NCBI GenBank assembly: GCA_013433145.1
Contig: CM024172.1
Coordinates: 3,915,213 to 3,979,212, forward strand
Direction of reading: 5' to 3'
Length of the DNA: 64,000 nt
Source: Ascaris suum
Lineage: Eukaryota; Nematoda; Chromadorea; Rhabditida; Ascarididae
Shown here: positions 1 through 12,296 of the stretch, in pieces
Layout: each line of letters starts with the position of its first letter
Numbering within the stretch: the first letter of the stretch is position 1
Notes under the pieces: model-generated
What the model was told of the DNA's origin: nothing
Databases searched by the model: none
The model's input: the letters and a program-made list of their open reading frames with translations, nothing else
Made by a program: the position numbers and the translations under genes

Positions 1-3000
1 ATTTTTCCGTTACCTTTCGTAGTTTCCACGAAGTGAATTAATTGGCCTTTTTTTAGTGCAACTGAAAAGTGAATGAAGTCGCTGCGTCAACGTGTGCTAA
101 TCGAGTTGCAGCGTTTTATCGGAAATTTCGTTGAATTCTCTAAGTCAATTTTGACCGCATGTTTTGCAAACACCTTTACATTTATGGTGGTACCGAGGAA
201 TATGTTTTAAATTTGAGTTAAGTCTTTGTTTTTCTTTAAGAAATGCTTTGCGTGGATTCGACCATGGTTTCGTCGTGATAAAGTGGTCATGAGGTTACTC
301 GCCGAGAATGCGTCGGCGTTTTGCGCTTAAGCTCGTTCAGCAGTTCTCGCATTTCTTTCAGCAAATCATTTCCACAATGACGGAAGCTACGATTCACATG
401 TGCTCTTCGACGTTCATTTAATAAACGGTGACAATAAAAATCCTCATATTTCTTAAATGCACTTTTAGCGTATCGTTTTCATCATAAGGAAATGTCTCTC
501 TGAGGGTAGGATTTATTTCTGTCATCGAGCATCGTATCTTTACAGGCAAATATCTTCCATGCTTCTATTTTTAGCGACGCTATGATTGAAGGCTTTTATC
601 GATTCCATTAGAAGAAAGTTCATCAACTTCGTCAATATTTCGCAGTAAAATCGTTAAATGGATTCTATGTGCTATTAAGTTAAAGCGTCCAATTCCTGAA
701 AAATGCTAACAAACATTAATCATTGAAACCTATCTCATTGGTTGCTATTTCTAGCGGATTTAAAAGCTTTCAAAACACCTAAATACGTCTCATATGCGCT
801 AGATTCTACTGTAGCAATTTTTGTTGCAGAGAAGTTAATCACTGAGAGGGGAACATTCTGTTTTCATCACTTATGTAACCACTCACTATGATGCTTTTTT
901 CTTGAACATTCCTTCGCCACAATGATGTCGCAGATAATATACTAGATTGGTAACATTAGAAGAGTGGACTTTGTGCAATCAATTACCCACTTAATCTTTA
1001 ACTCAGTCCGCTAATTTTTAGAACGGGATTTTTTAACGACGTTACCGAATGATTCGCCACTCAATTTCTTTTTACCTATAGTGCAGTTCCTTCCTATGCA
1101 CCCCGCTACAATTCAGCGTCTTTACAGTCCACTGCAAGGCAAAATGAACTTGTTTTCCGGATACGGCTTGCGGTCACATCAGGTATTTGCATGCCTATCT
1201 CCGTTCCGTCCACCCTTTCGCCCGTCTCTCAGGTGGTCTCAGCTGAGTTGGAAAAATTGGTGGCTACCATGTCTCCTATCGATTGATCTCCTACTGTGAA
1301 AATCATATTAATCTATCAAATGCTATTAGAGTCATAGGTAAACAAGGGTGCCAAAAGAATTTTTTCTTTTGCAATTTACATATTAGTGTATTAGTACACA
1401 TCTAGTCAGATAAGAGGGATCCAAGATGTTCTGTTGTGCCAGCTATTTCGACTTGCTTTTCCTCTTGCTTTTGTTATACACTTCCATATTTCATTTCTCG
1501 TTTCTCTAAAACACTTTTGATCTCTTGTCGAAAAAATTCGAGGGCACTTATTCTAGTCTATGCGCAAATCGCCGCACGGGTTTTTATGCGTTTGCATAGC
1601 AATTCATGAATCTGGCAGCTTTTGCTTTACAGCACCATCTGACGGTAAAAGGAGGCTTTTAGTTTTCAAATTCCTCTAAATTCTGCGTAAATTTGTTGAT
1701 ACACGCAGTGCAATTATAAGGAGAATTTCTTTGCTGTCAGAATCATATTAGTTTGCAACGATCTTCGATCATGACCGCACTACGGCGATGAGAGTTCTTG
1801 CCAAGCAATTGAAATAAGACAAAAAACGTCGCATGCTTCGACCATCAAATTTCGAGCATCAGATTTTTTTATTCTCAGCGATAGCAACTTAAGCGTTTAA
1901 CGATTTTTTCTTGTCGTCATTTTACTCTTTAAATGTTTTCTAGCTACAGCACACGCTTTCACTTTGATTCACATCGTTGATATCATGTGTTTAATAATTG
2001 GAATTAACCTCTATCCTTGATGATATAAACGCAAATATCAAGCACCTGTGTCACCGATTTTTATAGCTTGCAGTGACCACAGTAATAACTTCTTCCTCGC
2101 CGCGATGACCTGAAGCCATTTGTCACCACACATCTTTTGCTGCTATATTTGATGACAATTTATGAATTGATTCGTGCAAGCGGAAGATAAAACCCCTATC
2201 GTGCCACTTGCTCTAATATGTTGTGGGTATTAAAGTGAGAACGTGCTATGCCGTTATAATATTTTCGCATGGCAGTTATCTGGTTATTTTTTTTTCACGG
2301 AAACGTTGACAGATATTACTGCATAACAAATTCAGCGGATTCCTTGACGCATAGAACTTCAATGATAACAGGGCCGTAGTGACCGCACAGTGGCCTACTG
2401 ACCGCATAGCTGCATACTGACTGTTTTTTTTTGGATACTGTGGCTCTTGCTTTGATGTTTTATCATTTCTGCGCCTAATGTAGCCGTACGAAACACATAT
2501 ATCCAACTCGTTGCCATCCCATGAATCTGGAATATAAGGTGTGTGAATAGCTTACATCCTGATTCCTTAGGCAGACAAGGTATGAAGTGAAGTTTCTGAA
2601 ATTAAGCCGCCTAGAGAGTAAACGACAACCATATTGCTTTCTGCGCTGCTCACTGTAAGTTGTACAGCAATGCAAGACATTTGTGGCTGCGTGATTTTTC
2701 ACCGCACGATCGCAGGTAAGCGGCGTACTGATCTGCTCGGGTTGCGTGGCGTAAACTTGGATGACGATGTTGCTCGCGATCAATCGTTTTGTAATGATTT
2801 ATTGTCCTCAACGGTTTCAGTTCCTCTTCACGAGCGGTACCGTCAAGGTTAGTGATAATTAATCCATTTGAGTGATACCTGAGTTGACAAGTCTGCAATG
2901 TTCTAGGCATGAAATTTAATCCATCTTTGACAGTAAAGTAGAATTAGACTCAATTTAGCCTTGACTCGAGCTGTTAAATTCCTTATGATAAGGGAAGCCG

Positions 3001-6000
3001 AGAATTTCTGGCAATACCGGACTGCAGAAAATCGTTGCATTCAATACGGCACATTCATAATGGATGAGTCGTGCTGGTCACTTCTCTCTGAAGAAAGCCC
3101 GAGAAATGCGACTCAGATATGGGGCCTCCGATGCTTTGCTTGTTCGTGCATTCGCTGTATTTGCTTGAAATAGAAGAATGCCCCCCTATAATTGCCACTG
3201 TTGCAAAGATTTCATATGTTACTTTGAAGGAATTTCTCTCTTCTGTCGACAGTGCATGACCGGTTGATGGACAGCAAATTTGTGAATGCTGACCAAGTGA
3301 CTGAAAGTCTCTATGAATAGTCTCGAATTAAGGAGCAGATAATGGCTCTCTCCTTGTCGACATTCTCAAGTGGAACCCTCGATGATATATGGGATCAACA
3401 TTTTTGTAAAAATGGTAGCCAGTTCTATCTACGGGAGTTAAAGGATAGTGGCTTTTTTGCTATAGGTCTTTATAATTGCTTACTGTCCGACCATTCCAAA
3501 ACGTGCAAATTTTGAGCAAATATTAGGCGCAGCTGAATGCCGGAAAGTACCAGTGGAATGCTTTTTCCTCGCATTCTTGTTTATTAGGACGAACGACCTT
3601 TCCGTTTTGACAAATTCACAGGTATGGATTTTCTGTGAATGGGCCGTTGGAGCGGCGTTTTTTGTGCTTATATGAGTTCATTGATCACTGCGTTGTTCAC
3701 ACCATTTCATTATATGTGGGATGTTGTTGACCGAGAGAGCGAAGCGTTCTCTTCGGACATCTCGAATATTAGTCTGCAATTTTTGCAAATCTCGCCACAC
3801 TCGCTGCTCACATTGCTACTGTGTTCAAACTCATCATCAACGTAAGTCTATGAACATATCGCCCATTTTGGCAGTTGAATGAGCTGACTAATCAACACTG
3901 AAATATCTTCATTAATGGCCTTTTCATATCAGAAACTCTGCTATGAACTAAAACCATTCCAAAAACGCGTTCGTCTTTATTGCATTTAACAGCAGTAAAA
4001 TTCATTTGCAGGGGATCAAACGCTCCTGAGGCATCAAGCGATCTCTGTTTAGTCTGCCTTCCTCACATCTATCAATCCATGAACTAACGTTCATACAAAT
4101 GTAATGTATACTACTATGTCCGGACAATCGCAGAACCTCATCGACTATTGCTTTTGAAGAAACCACTCTTCCTCTTTGCTTTCTGATGCTTTCGACATCG
4201 TTGCTTCTAGTCGCTAGAAGCACCCATCTCTTTGAGGTCTTTTTCACAGGTCTACCTAACCTCTCATTTTCTCAGTTCACTTGAGAGAGCTTCTAGGACC
4301 AGTCGTCAATCAAGCAATAAAAACAGCGGGCTCAGTTCCACTTCACCTAAATGCAAAATAAATTCTCTCGTTTCGGCAAACTTTGATGTTTTTTCTTTCT
4401 TTGAAAAACCGAAGGCATGAAATCGTCTTGATTTATTTTTGCAACTGAATATTTTTCATTCGTTCCCAAAATTTCGCAACTCTTAAGGCCATTGCTTCCC
4501 GAATCCTCGAGGCCAACTATATCTTCATATACACACTCACAATTCACCAAAGCAATGGAATTTTCGTTCACTTTGGAAAGACTTTATACAGTTGTCAGCG
4601 CCATCGCCATTACTTGCATTCGCAATTTCAGCGCAAAAGAGGCATCGTGAGGACAGCGAAGCGAGCAAGTGAAACGAGAATATTTCGCAAGCAGTCATCA
4701 TATCCGCGTTTGTCACCCCTCTAAAGTACACTAGGTATAACTATGAGGCATTTGTTCCACCAACGAAATGGGTGCTCTTCTTGATCAACTCCTCAGGATT
4801 GTAACATGTGGCACGAATCCCATCTTCTACCTCTTCCTCAACATGTATGTCGTTGAGTCATCATCCTCATAAAGCTATGTACTTATATACTAAAAGACAT
4901 GTTGATGTTAGTCACGCAAGAATATGGTAGATTTACAAGTTACAAGTGCACGAGTTGGAGAGAACCCATATCACACACCTCGAGGCCTCTTAAAAGATGA
5001 CAGATCATTGGCAGCCAGATTATAGCAAAACACGGGTAGGAAGTGAATTAAGCACATTGGCTCGGTTTTTTGCTCTCATTCTTCAGTCGGGATCAGACTG
5101 CAGTTTGCAATGTTCTAAAATAAATAATATCACAGTTACACTGCCAGTTTATTACGTCATTCTTTCACCTTCAGTGAAATGATTGCACTTCGTGCACATA
5201 TTGAATTCAAGTGCCAAATTGCCTCATAATCTTGATAAACAAAGTCTAATGAGGCTATCGACGCAAATTACTTAGTTTATGGGCAAGTTTGCGAGAAATA
5301 CTTTGTTTCGGAAAGCCTCATACACCTTCCACACAGCTTTCACAAGTTTGAAACTTTTGTCTGAAGGCTGTCGCACACATATTCTGATGAGACGTTTATG
5401 TTGTAGGGTTTCTCGTAGCAAGATCTATCAAATATTCGGTTCATAGCAACATTCCGAGTGAATTGGTCATCGCGTGCAGCCACTTGGAGCCACAAGGTTT
5501 GAAAAGGTCTTCAATACTAGCAGCTGCCTCCAGCATCACTCCAACGGTAATCTCATTCCGGGGCCACATCGAGGAAAAACGTTGTTCTAGTTGGAAAGAC
5601 GAATATGCAACATCAAAAATGCTCATCTTGAACCTGCATCGAATAGCAGTTGATTGCATTCCACAAAAGATCAAGATATCATGGTGACATCAGCTGCATA
5701 TCGCTCTAAGATATAAAAAAGAACTGAAGCTAGTTTGGAATGCAAAATAAGCGATCAACAATACATAATAAACTTAACAGCAATTCGCATTTTATCAAAC
5801 AAACTTAAGGTAACTTAGAAACGTGTTCATGGAAGGCATGAAAGCTCTACGTTAATTTTTTGTACTTATCTTTGAAAATCGGAAATTCCGTTCTTTGCTA
5901 GCAAGCGCCCAGTCCTCAGTCAATAGTGATTGGCCCTGAGTGTCACCGGAACTTCCTCCCCTCATCCACCTTTCCTCCCTCCTACCACCCCGCTGTCCAT

Positions 6001-6074
6001 GATTCAACAGTGTTTACTCACTCATTCTCGCCCAAGTCCATGAGAAGAAGGAAATTCCGCCAAAGATGACATTA
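1..6074. other. No recognisable gene
   Basis: Only short ORFs (at most about 100 codons) with no familiar motif, and no tRNA or clear repeat. I see nothing I can name here. Confidence 0.6.
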
Positions 6075-6817
6075 GTTAACATCGAAATGCGCTCTCACAA
6101 ATCCTCTGTTGATAAAAGTTAAAATCCCTATGCTTCGGAGTGCAGATACTTTCGACAAAAATTCGTGTGCTCCGTTGACATCGCAGCGTAAACGTCCATC
6201 TATCACCTGAAACGAGCAATTACCTCATGGAGCTATCGGGCGAAACACAGCGATAAGACCGAATAATCGCCTCCCGTTAAGAAGGTACGAAATAGGATAC
6301 CACATTCCTGGCCACAGATACCTGAAAATAAAACACGAAGAACGGACACATCAGCGCAAGCAGTCACAAATATGTGTAGGAGGAAGTGTAGCCGCTGACA
6401 GGATCATGCATCAACGATAAATTTTCAGGTCGTCATTAAATAGTTTAGTACCACTGAGAATGTTATCGGAAAGATGTCGATGTATATGAGGAACGAAACG
6501 GGACCCAAGACGCGTCTCTGTGGCACACCACTGGGAATAGGGTGTGAAGCAGAGTAATTATTCCCAATTTTTACTTGAAACTATTTTCAATTCTGTTCGT
6601 TCACATAAGAATGCTCTGATCAACATTAGAAAAGAGTCGACGATGAGACGAAGCCGAAATGAGCAAGATTCAGTGGGCATTCCTCAAAGCAACAACTTGT
6701 TAATTCATCTCTGACGATTACTTCGAGAAGCCGACAAACGAGGGAGGTCGGAGTCAGGATATAGCCCTCTATTGAGGCGGCGGGCGGTTTCTTCCGTAAA
6801 GGTGAAACGAAGACGCA
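6075..6817 (-). mobile_element. Decayed non-LTR retrotransposon (LINE) reverse transcriptase remnant
   Basis: On the - strand from 6817 a stretch reads TPTSLVCRLLEVIVRDEL then HFGF, the finger region of jockey/CR1-type reverse transcriptases. A stop falls at 6626-6628. After frameshifts come IRAFLCERTE, IPSGVPQRRVLGPVSFLIYI (the conserved SGVPQGSVLGP palm block) and FNDDLKIYR (degenerate FADD catalytic box) ending at about 6411. Only about 38 codons separate HFGF from SGVPQ, where intact elements have about 120, so the segment with the first catalytic aspartate is deleted. A weaker piece, ALRSIGILTFINRGFVRAHF near 6075-6150, resembles the post-RT region. There are multiple stops and frameshifts; it is non-functional. 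No ends or target-site duplications are recognised. Confidence 0.85.
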
Positions 6818-9196
6818 TTATGCCAGGCGGCCACCAGCTTGCTTTTGTGTTGGGCTGTGAAAGCAATTATGAAATACCGTCCGTGTCGCTCGTTTCCAAA
6901 GGATGTGACTTCAGCCGAGTACGATCTGAAAAGAGGAAAGTATACTCAAGAAATTAAAAGTGGACATGAATTTCACTTACGACACTTTCTTTTGTTCTGC
7001 CTACTTCCTCTACGGTAACAGGTCTGATTTTCTAGAGGACCCCATAAAATGCCGCCGTTAAAAAAGATTCCTTTGCTCGTAACAAACGATTCAATTTTTG
7101 GCAATACGGATTAAATTGGTGACAAAGATGACGACGCACAAAATAGGAAGACCAGAAAGCTTCAAATAGAATTCGAAGAGACATAAAAACAAACTTGCAA
7201 ATTTAAAAGAGTCCCGCATCCGTATTGATTTCGTAGAGGCGTCGTACCGCTACTGTTGATCGCCTATGAAAGAAGTAAATTTTAAGCGCAAGTACAGTGA
7301 AAAGTGATAGAATGCATTCGTTCCTTTTCCGGAAAATCGGTGTTATACTGTACTTGCACTATTCTTCGAAATCGGGCTGTACTGCACTTACACTTCAATT
7401 GCAAATTTAAATTCGGTACGGTGCTGGACTATATGTGGTATAAGACGCACTACAACAGGAAAAGTATAACACATTTCTCCAGAATGATATAACTGCTATC
7501 AGTTGGAGTGAAGTCGGTGAGGTCGACTGCCCAATTCATTCCATTCATCTAATCCATAACGATATTTGAAGTATTTGTGGCGCACTTTTCCCTCTGCAGA
7601 TAGGGATTGTTTTTAGCGAATCGTTGGTGGCCTTGTGGACCAACAGTCAAATAATGAGTGTGAGCCAACTGAAAGTCGTTGTGCAATGAATTGACGGCAT
7701 CAGCAGGGAAAAGATGGTATCGCAACTTCCCGCTGATCGCACCATTCAAATATCTTCACAGTAGTGACACTGATAAAATCGCTGTCCATTATTGCGTCAA
7801 TTTGAATTGCATAATTAAACTTCACTATTTTCCTCGTTTTGTTATCTTCGTATTCTACGTTTCACTTACCTTGATTCAGGTGTCATCACTGCGTCGCGAT
7901 AAAATCTTCTGTGTGGCGCTTATGTGTAGACAAATCCGCACTATAATCTATCTGATTCCACAAAGTGATCGTCAAGGATATCGCCCTTTATCATAACAGT
8001 TTCGACGTTTGATTTGTGACTGGCGAAAACACGACAATTAAGCGTTTACGATATTGTTTTTCATAGACGTTATTTGGGATAGTGGCAGAAGAAGAATCCT
8101 GTAACCACACCCCGAAAGCGACACTGCAGCCACGGCAAAGAAGATAAAGAAACACAGAAAAGTCAGTCCTTAAGCGCTATTACTGAAGGGCAAGTTTTTC
8201 GACACGAAATTCAAAAAGGACTGCGAAACCACACAGAACAGTAAACCGAAACTCAATGCGTTCTGTAATACACTTGCGATACGAGATCGACATGCAAAAT
8301 ATATGGCTTAAAAAAGATGTGGAAAAGGCTATTTGTGCTCTAACCTCAAGATCTCACATCATCAATTCAAGACTTTATTTTCTACGTATAGCTCTGCCAG
8401 TTTTCTCTCATTTTACTTTTGGATTATGTGACAGGATGGATGACGACGGCATTTGCAGGCGGATGTCTTAAAAGGTGACAAAGTCAATTAGGTAGTTTGC
8501 GCAAAAGTTATCTTGAGAGTGGGTGAGACTGTAATTTACCGACTAAAAAACTTCTTATGCACTACCACATGTCTACCTGATGACTCTTATAAATCAAGCC
8601 GGTAAGGCTTTCTCTCTTGTTCATGTAGGCAGCTGGATGCCCGTATCAGAAGCGCACGGGAGTTCAGCCACTTCCACCTCGATCGATGCTTGATTTGAAA
8701 ATAAATAACTCATGTTCATTTTGATAGAACAGTACGTTCCACAGTTGACGACCGCTACTTCGTGATCGAAAATGTCGAAATTAGAGATTGGCGAATTGCC
8801 ACTGACGTCAGAACGAAACGGATTTGAGCGAGCATCAGAAAAGTTGAGAGGAAATGCAATTTTGGAATCGAAATCTTACTGCCCGCCAAACGGTAAGACA
8901 TTTTTACCAGTGCGGCCGTGGTTATAATTAGGGGGCAGCTCGAGGGCTAATCCGAAAAATTCTCAATTTTTGTTCAAAGATTTTGAGAAATTAAGAAAAT
9001 TTTTCTCTGCTTGCGAAGGTAATACCGCTCTAACATCTCTCATAGGGTGATAAAACCATGGGGGCCTATGCGATGGGAGGCACCGTTGCAGACAATCCTC
9101 CAACGCAGAAGCGAGCGATCTTTTGGAATCTGGAACCTTCACCGCGGTTCCCTGTGGTCCAAATTTGTGGATCATCTTTGCGCGTGGGGGCCATTC

Positions 9197-9209
9197 GGGG
9201 GGGGGGGGG
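9197..9209 (+). repeat. G tract, 13 bases
   Basis: Uninterrupted G run, preceded by a shorter G5 and followed by G5 within 40 bases. Confidence 0.95.
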
Positions 9210-11415
9210 ACCTCACAAGGCGAAGGGGGACGGTGATGAACTCTGAAACACTAATATGAACTAGCTAAACAGGTTCTTCACCTTGAGGTGTCATACCGTC
9301 TCACACGCAGTATCCACAACATCTAGCGTTGCAATCAGTCAATACTCTTTTCTTCAAGCGTTGAATCGCTGAATGCTCCATAGGAATTCATCATTTTTGC
9401 ATTTTAAGAAACACGCGAGCATTCCCTCTCCCTCTCAGATATCACAGGTTCGTTGCATATTTCGTGCTTAATTTTCCTTGTAATCACTATTTTTATCATC
9501 TATGTTGAAATATTACATCACATTTTCCTTGTAATCATTATTTTCCAGTCAAATATTGAAATATTGGATTTAAAATGGATCTCTAACACACGCACGGCAC
9601 AACACAAGCAAATATCTTTAATTGGATCTCTTCGTTTCATATTATAGGAATAGCATCAAATTTTGTGCATTTTCTAGCATTGTATTTCCGTAGAGCATTC
9701 TTTCCTGAAGTTTTTTGATGCTGTTGCTCGACACCACAAACGTTGACGACTTTGATTCAGAGCGCTCACCTACATATATAGAAATATATGCGATATGGCG
9801 CACAACAATAGCTTTATTCTTTTTCTAGCTCATCATTTGTGAGAAAGCTGTGAGCAGTCCTTAGTGTGAGCTCTGTTCAGTTAACACTATTTTGCACAGC
9901 GATGAAATGCAAGTCTGCATTAATCGCTCAGCGGTTTAACTTCAAAATCAGCACCAGAAATTCGGAGGTAGAGCCATTTTTCTCGAGCTTATTGCACATT
10001 TCTACTTTCCGATGTTCATAAACGTGCTCTTTTTATTTGCAGAATTACGCCGCATTCGATGCGCGATGTTGGCTGTCGGTGTTCGCATTGTTCTCGTAAG
10101 GAATTTCAAGGCCTCGTTCCATCAGGCGGGCGACTGCTGACTTTTTCGCCTTCACTCCGCATGTGAATTGCGTTGATCGCATCTTCTGATAGCCAGCTTC
10201 TGAGGATTGTCAGACGCGCAGTTTCAGTCCGCTGCTTTTTCATTGCTTGGCTCGTGGTTATTTATTACATGTTCCAAGGTTCTCTCTCCGAGACATCATA
10301 GGGTTCGATTAAGACATTGTTTTTTTTTTTTTTTTTGTGAAAATCTGTGTGTATTTGATGCGATGTGCGCTATTTAGAAAAACACCGCCTAGATACATCG
10401 GTTGTAGAAAACGTTTATATGCAAATGCAGAAGCTATTTATTCACCGCTTTACAAAGGCAACGTTTATGTACGGCTTTTCGCTGTGTACTGCTTTCATAG
10501 CCTTTCACCGCATGAGCGGTATATTAGTCGATAGACGCTGGTAGCCGTGACTCAATGGACATAGAAGAGGTGAAGACAAGTATGAGTAGAGGAGCGGAAA
10601 TTATAAAAATTGGAAATACGGAAAAGAAACTTGGTGGAGATATATCGAGAGAGATCAGAACGACGAAACGGTGTGGAGGAAATAAAACAAATCCGGTTAT
10701 GCTGTGTATTTTATTTCGATAGAGATAAGCGACTTAATAGTATCGAGCATGTTGCGTGCGTAATTTCATTTGAAGACTATTGCTGTCTTTTGGAAAAATT
10801 TTAAGAATATTTGTTGCTATTTCACAAGTAAATAAAATTCATCGATATTTTTTATGAATGCTTGTTTCATTTATGCTTTGCATAATTCTCTCTGTGGTTA
10901 CGAGCAGTATTGGCGATTTTATCGTAGAGGCGATCCTGATTAACGCAGATCTAATCTAGCTGATTCTCGGCGAACAGCAGCAACAAATTCAACGTAATTC
11001 AACATCACATTTGCAAATTCAATTTCGATGCTGATCCGCACATGCTTAGTAGCAATGACACTCTTCATTAGCGCTCATACTAGTCTACTCTGATGTATTT
11101 TCTCTCCTCAAAGATCAGAGGTCATGCTGCTAAACATTCCATCATCGTTCACTATTCGCTCAACGATGGCCCGAAATAAACAGTTGCTTATTTTGTAAAG
11201 TGAATCCCAACTGTTGCGATAGTGAGCGGAAGACGTTCAAATAATAATGCGTTGAACTGTGCGCGCACTCTAAACTGCTGTTCGTTTTGGCTTCTGCGTT
11301 ACTCGTATGTGATCATTTTATTCCCTGATGAAGAATGTTGTTTCAACTGGCTAAACCTTTGATCCTTGCTCTCATGTCGTTGGAAACGATGCCAAACAAT
11401 GGACTCCTCTGTCAT

Positions 11416-11419
11416 AAAA
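11416..11419 (-). terminator. Possible RNA polymerase III terminator of tRNA-Trp
   Basis: The first run of four T on the - strand downstream of the tRNA lies about 29 nt after its 3' end. No closer T4 exists, so transcription would trail further than usual. Confidence 0.4.
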
Positions 11420-11447
11420 CCGATGCTGCTGCTCCTGAAAGAGCTTA

Positions 11448-11519
11448 TGACCCCGACGTGATTTGAACACGCAACCTTCTGATCTGGAGTCAGACGCGCT
11501 ACCGTTGCGCCACGGAGTC
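11448..11519 (-). tRNA. tRNA-Trp (CCA)
   Basis: A 72-nt cloverleaf read on the - strand. The 7-bp acceptor stem GACTCCG/CGGGGTC has one G-U pair and discriminator A. The D stem is GCGC/GCGC around AACGGTA, and the anticodon stem TCTGA/TCAGA closes the loop CTCCAGA (anticodon CCA). The T loop TTCAAAT is closed by GCGTG/CACGT. Box A and box B promoter sequences are intact and there is no intron, so the gene looks functional. Confidence 0.95.
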
Positions 11520-12158
11520 GTGGTGTATGCAATACGAGCGCTTGCTAACTGCAAATGTTCACTCCGTAAGGTTTACTTTTTACCTATATAAGTCATTTCC
11601 TTTGCTGGGGGTACTCTGATGTACCGCAAGCCGGCGAATCGGTGCGATTATCCGAATGCTTTTTCTACTGTATGACTCACAGTTTCCCAAATACTTTGAA
11701 CATTCCTCTAAACAGCAATGAAGTTTAATGATATAAGACAACCCTTCCGCATTATGAGCAATGGCACAGCAGTTGCTGTGTTGATCTTTCAGGGGGTAGC
11801 GTGCCGAGAATTGAGCGGCTCCTTTAGCGTGACACAACTGTCAGCAGCTTCACCCCGTTGACAAAGAGTGACCACTCCATTCCTGCCAATTAGAGAGTCT
11901 GTCATCCCTGATGTCCTCTACTGCTAATGCTCCATAACGATGTCTCACATAGGCAACTACGTTTCTGACACAGCACCACGTCGCAATGAACAATTTTCCA
12001 CGCGAGAACCGTTTTATGCACTTCTGCAGATTTGCTTTGCCGAAATGCAGTAGGACATCAAAGTGCACATAATGTATACAAAATATATTTGTATATTTAT
12101 AAGTTCAGTATATCAAGTTACAAGACTACATGTTGCGGAAAAAATAGTTCAATATACA

Positions 12159-12296
<138 letters not shown>

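Larger units (their letters stand above)
6818..11447. other. Intergenic, mostly featureless
   Basis: Holds a 13-base G tract and an odd G-rich patch around 9040-9260 that is open in several frames. No recognised gene. Confidence 0.55.
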
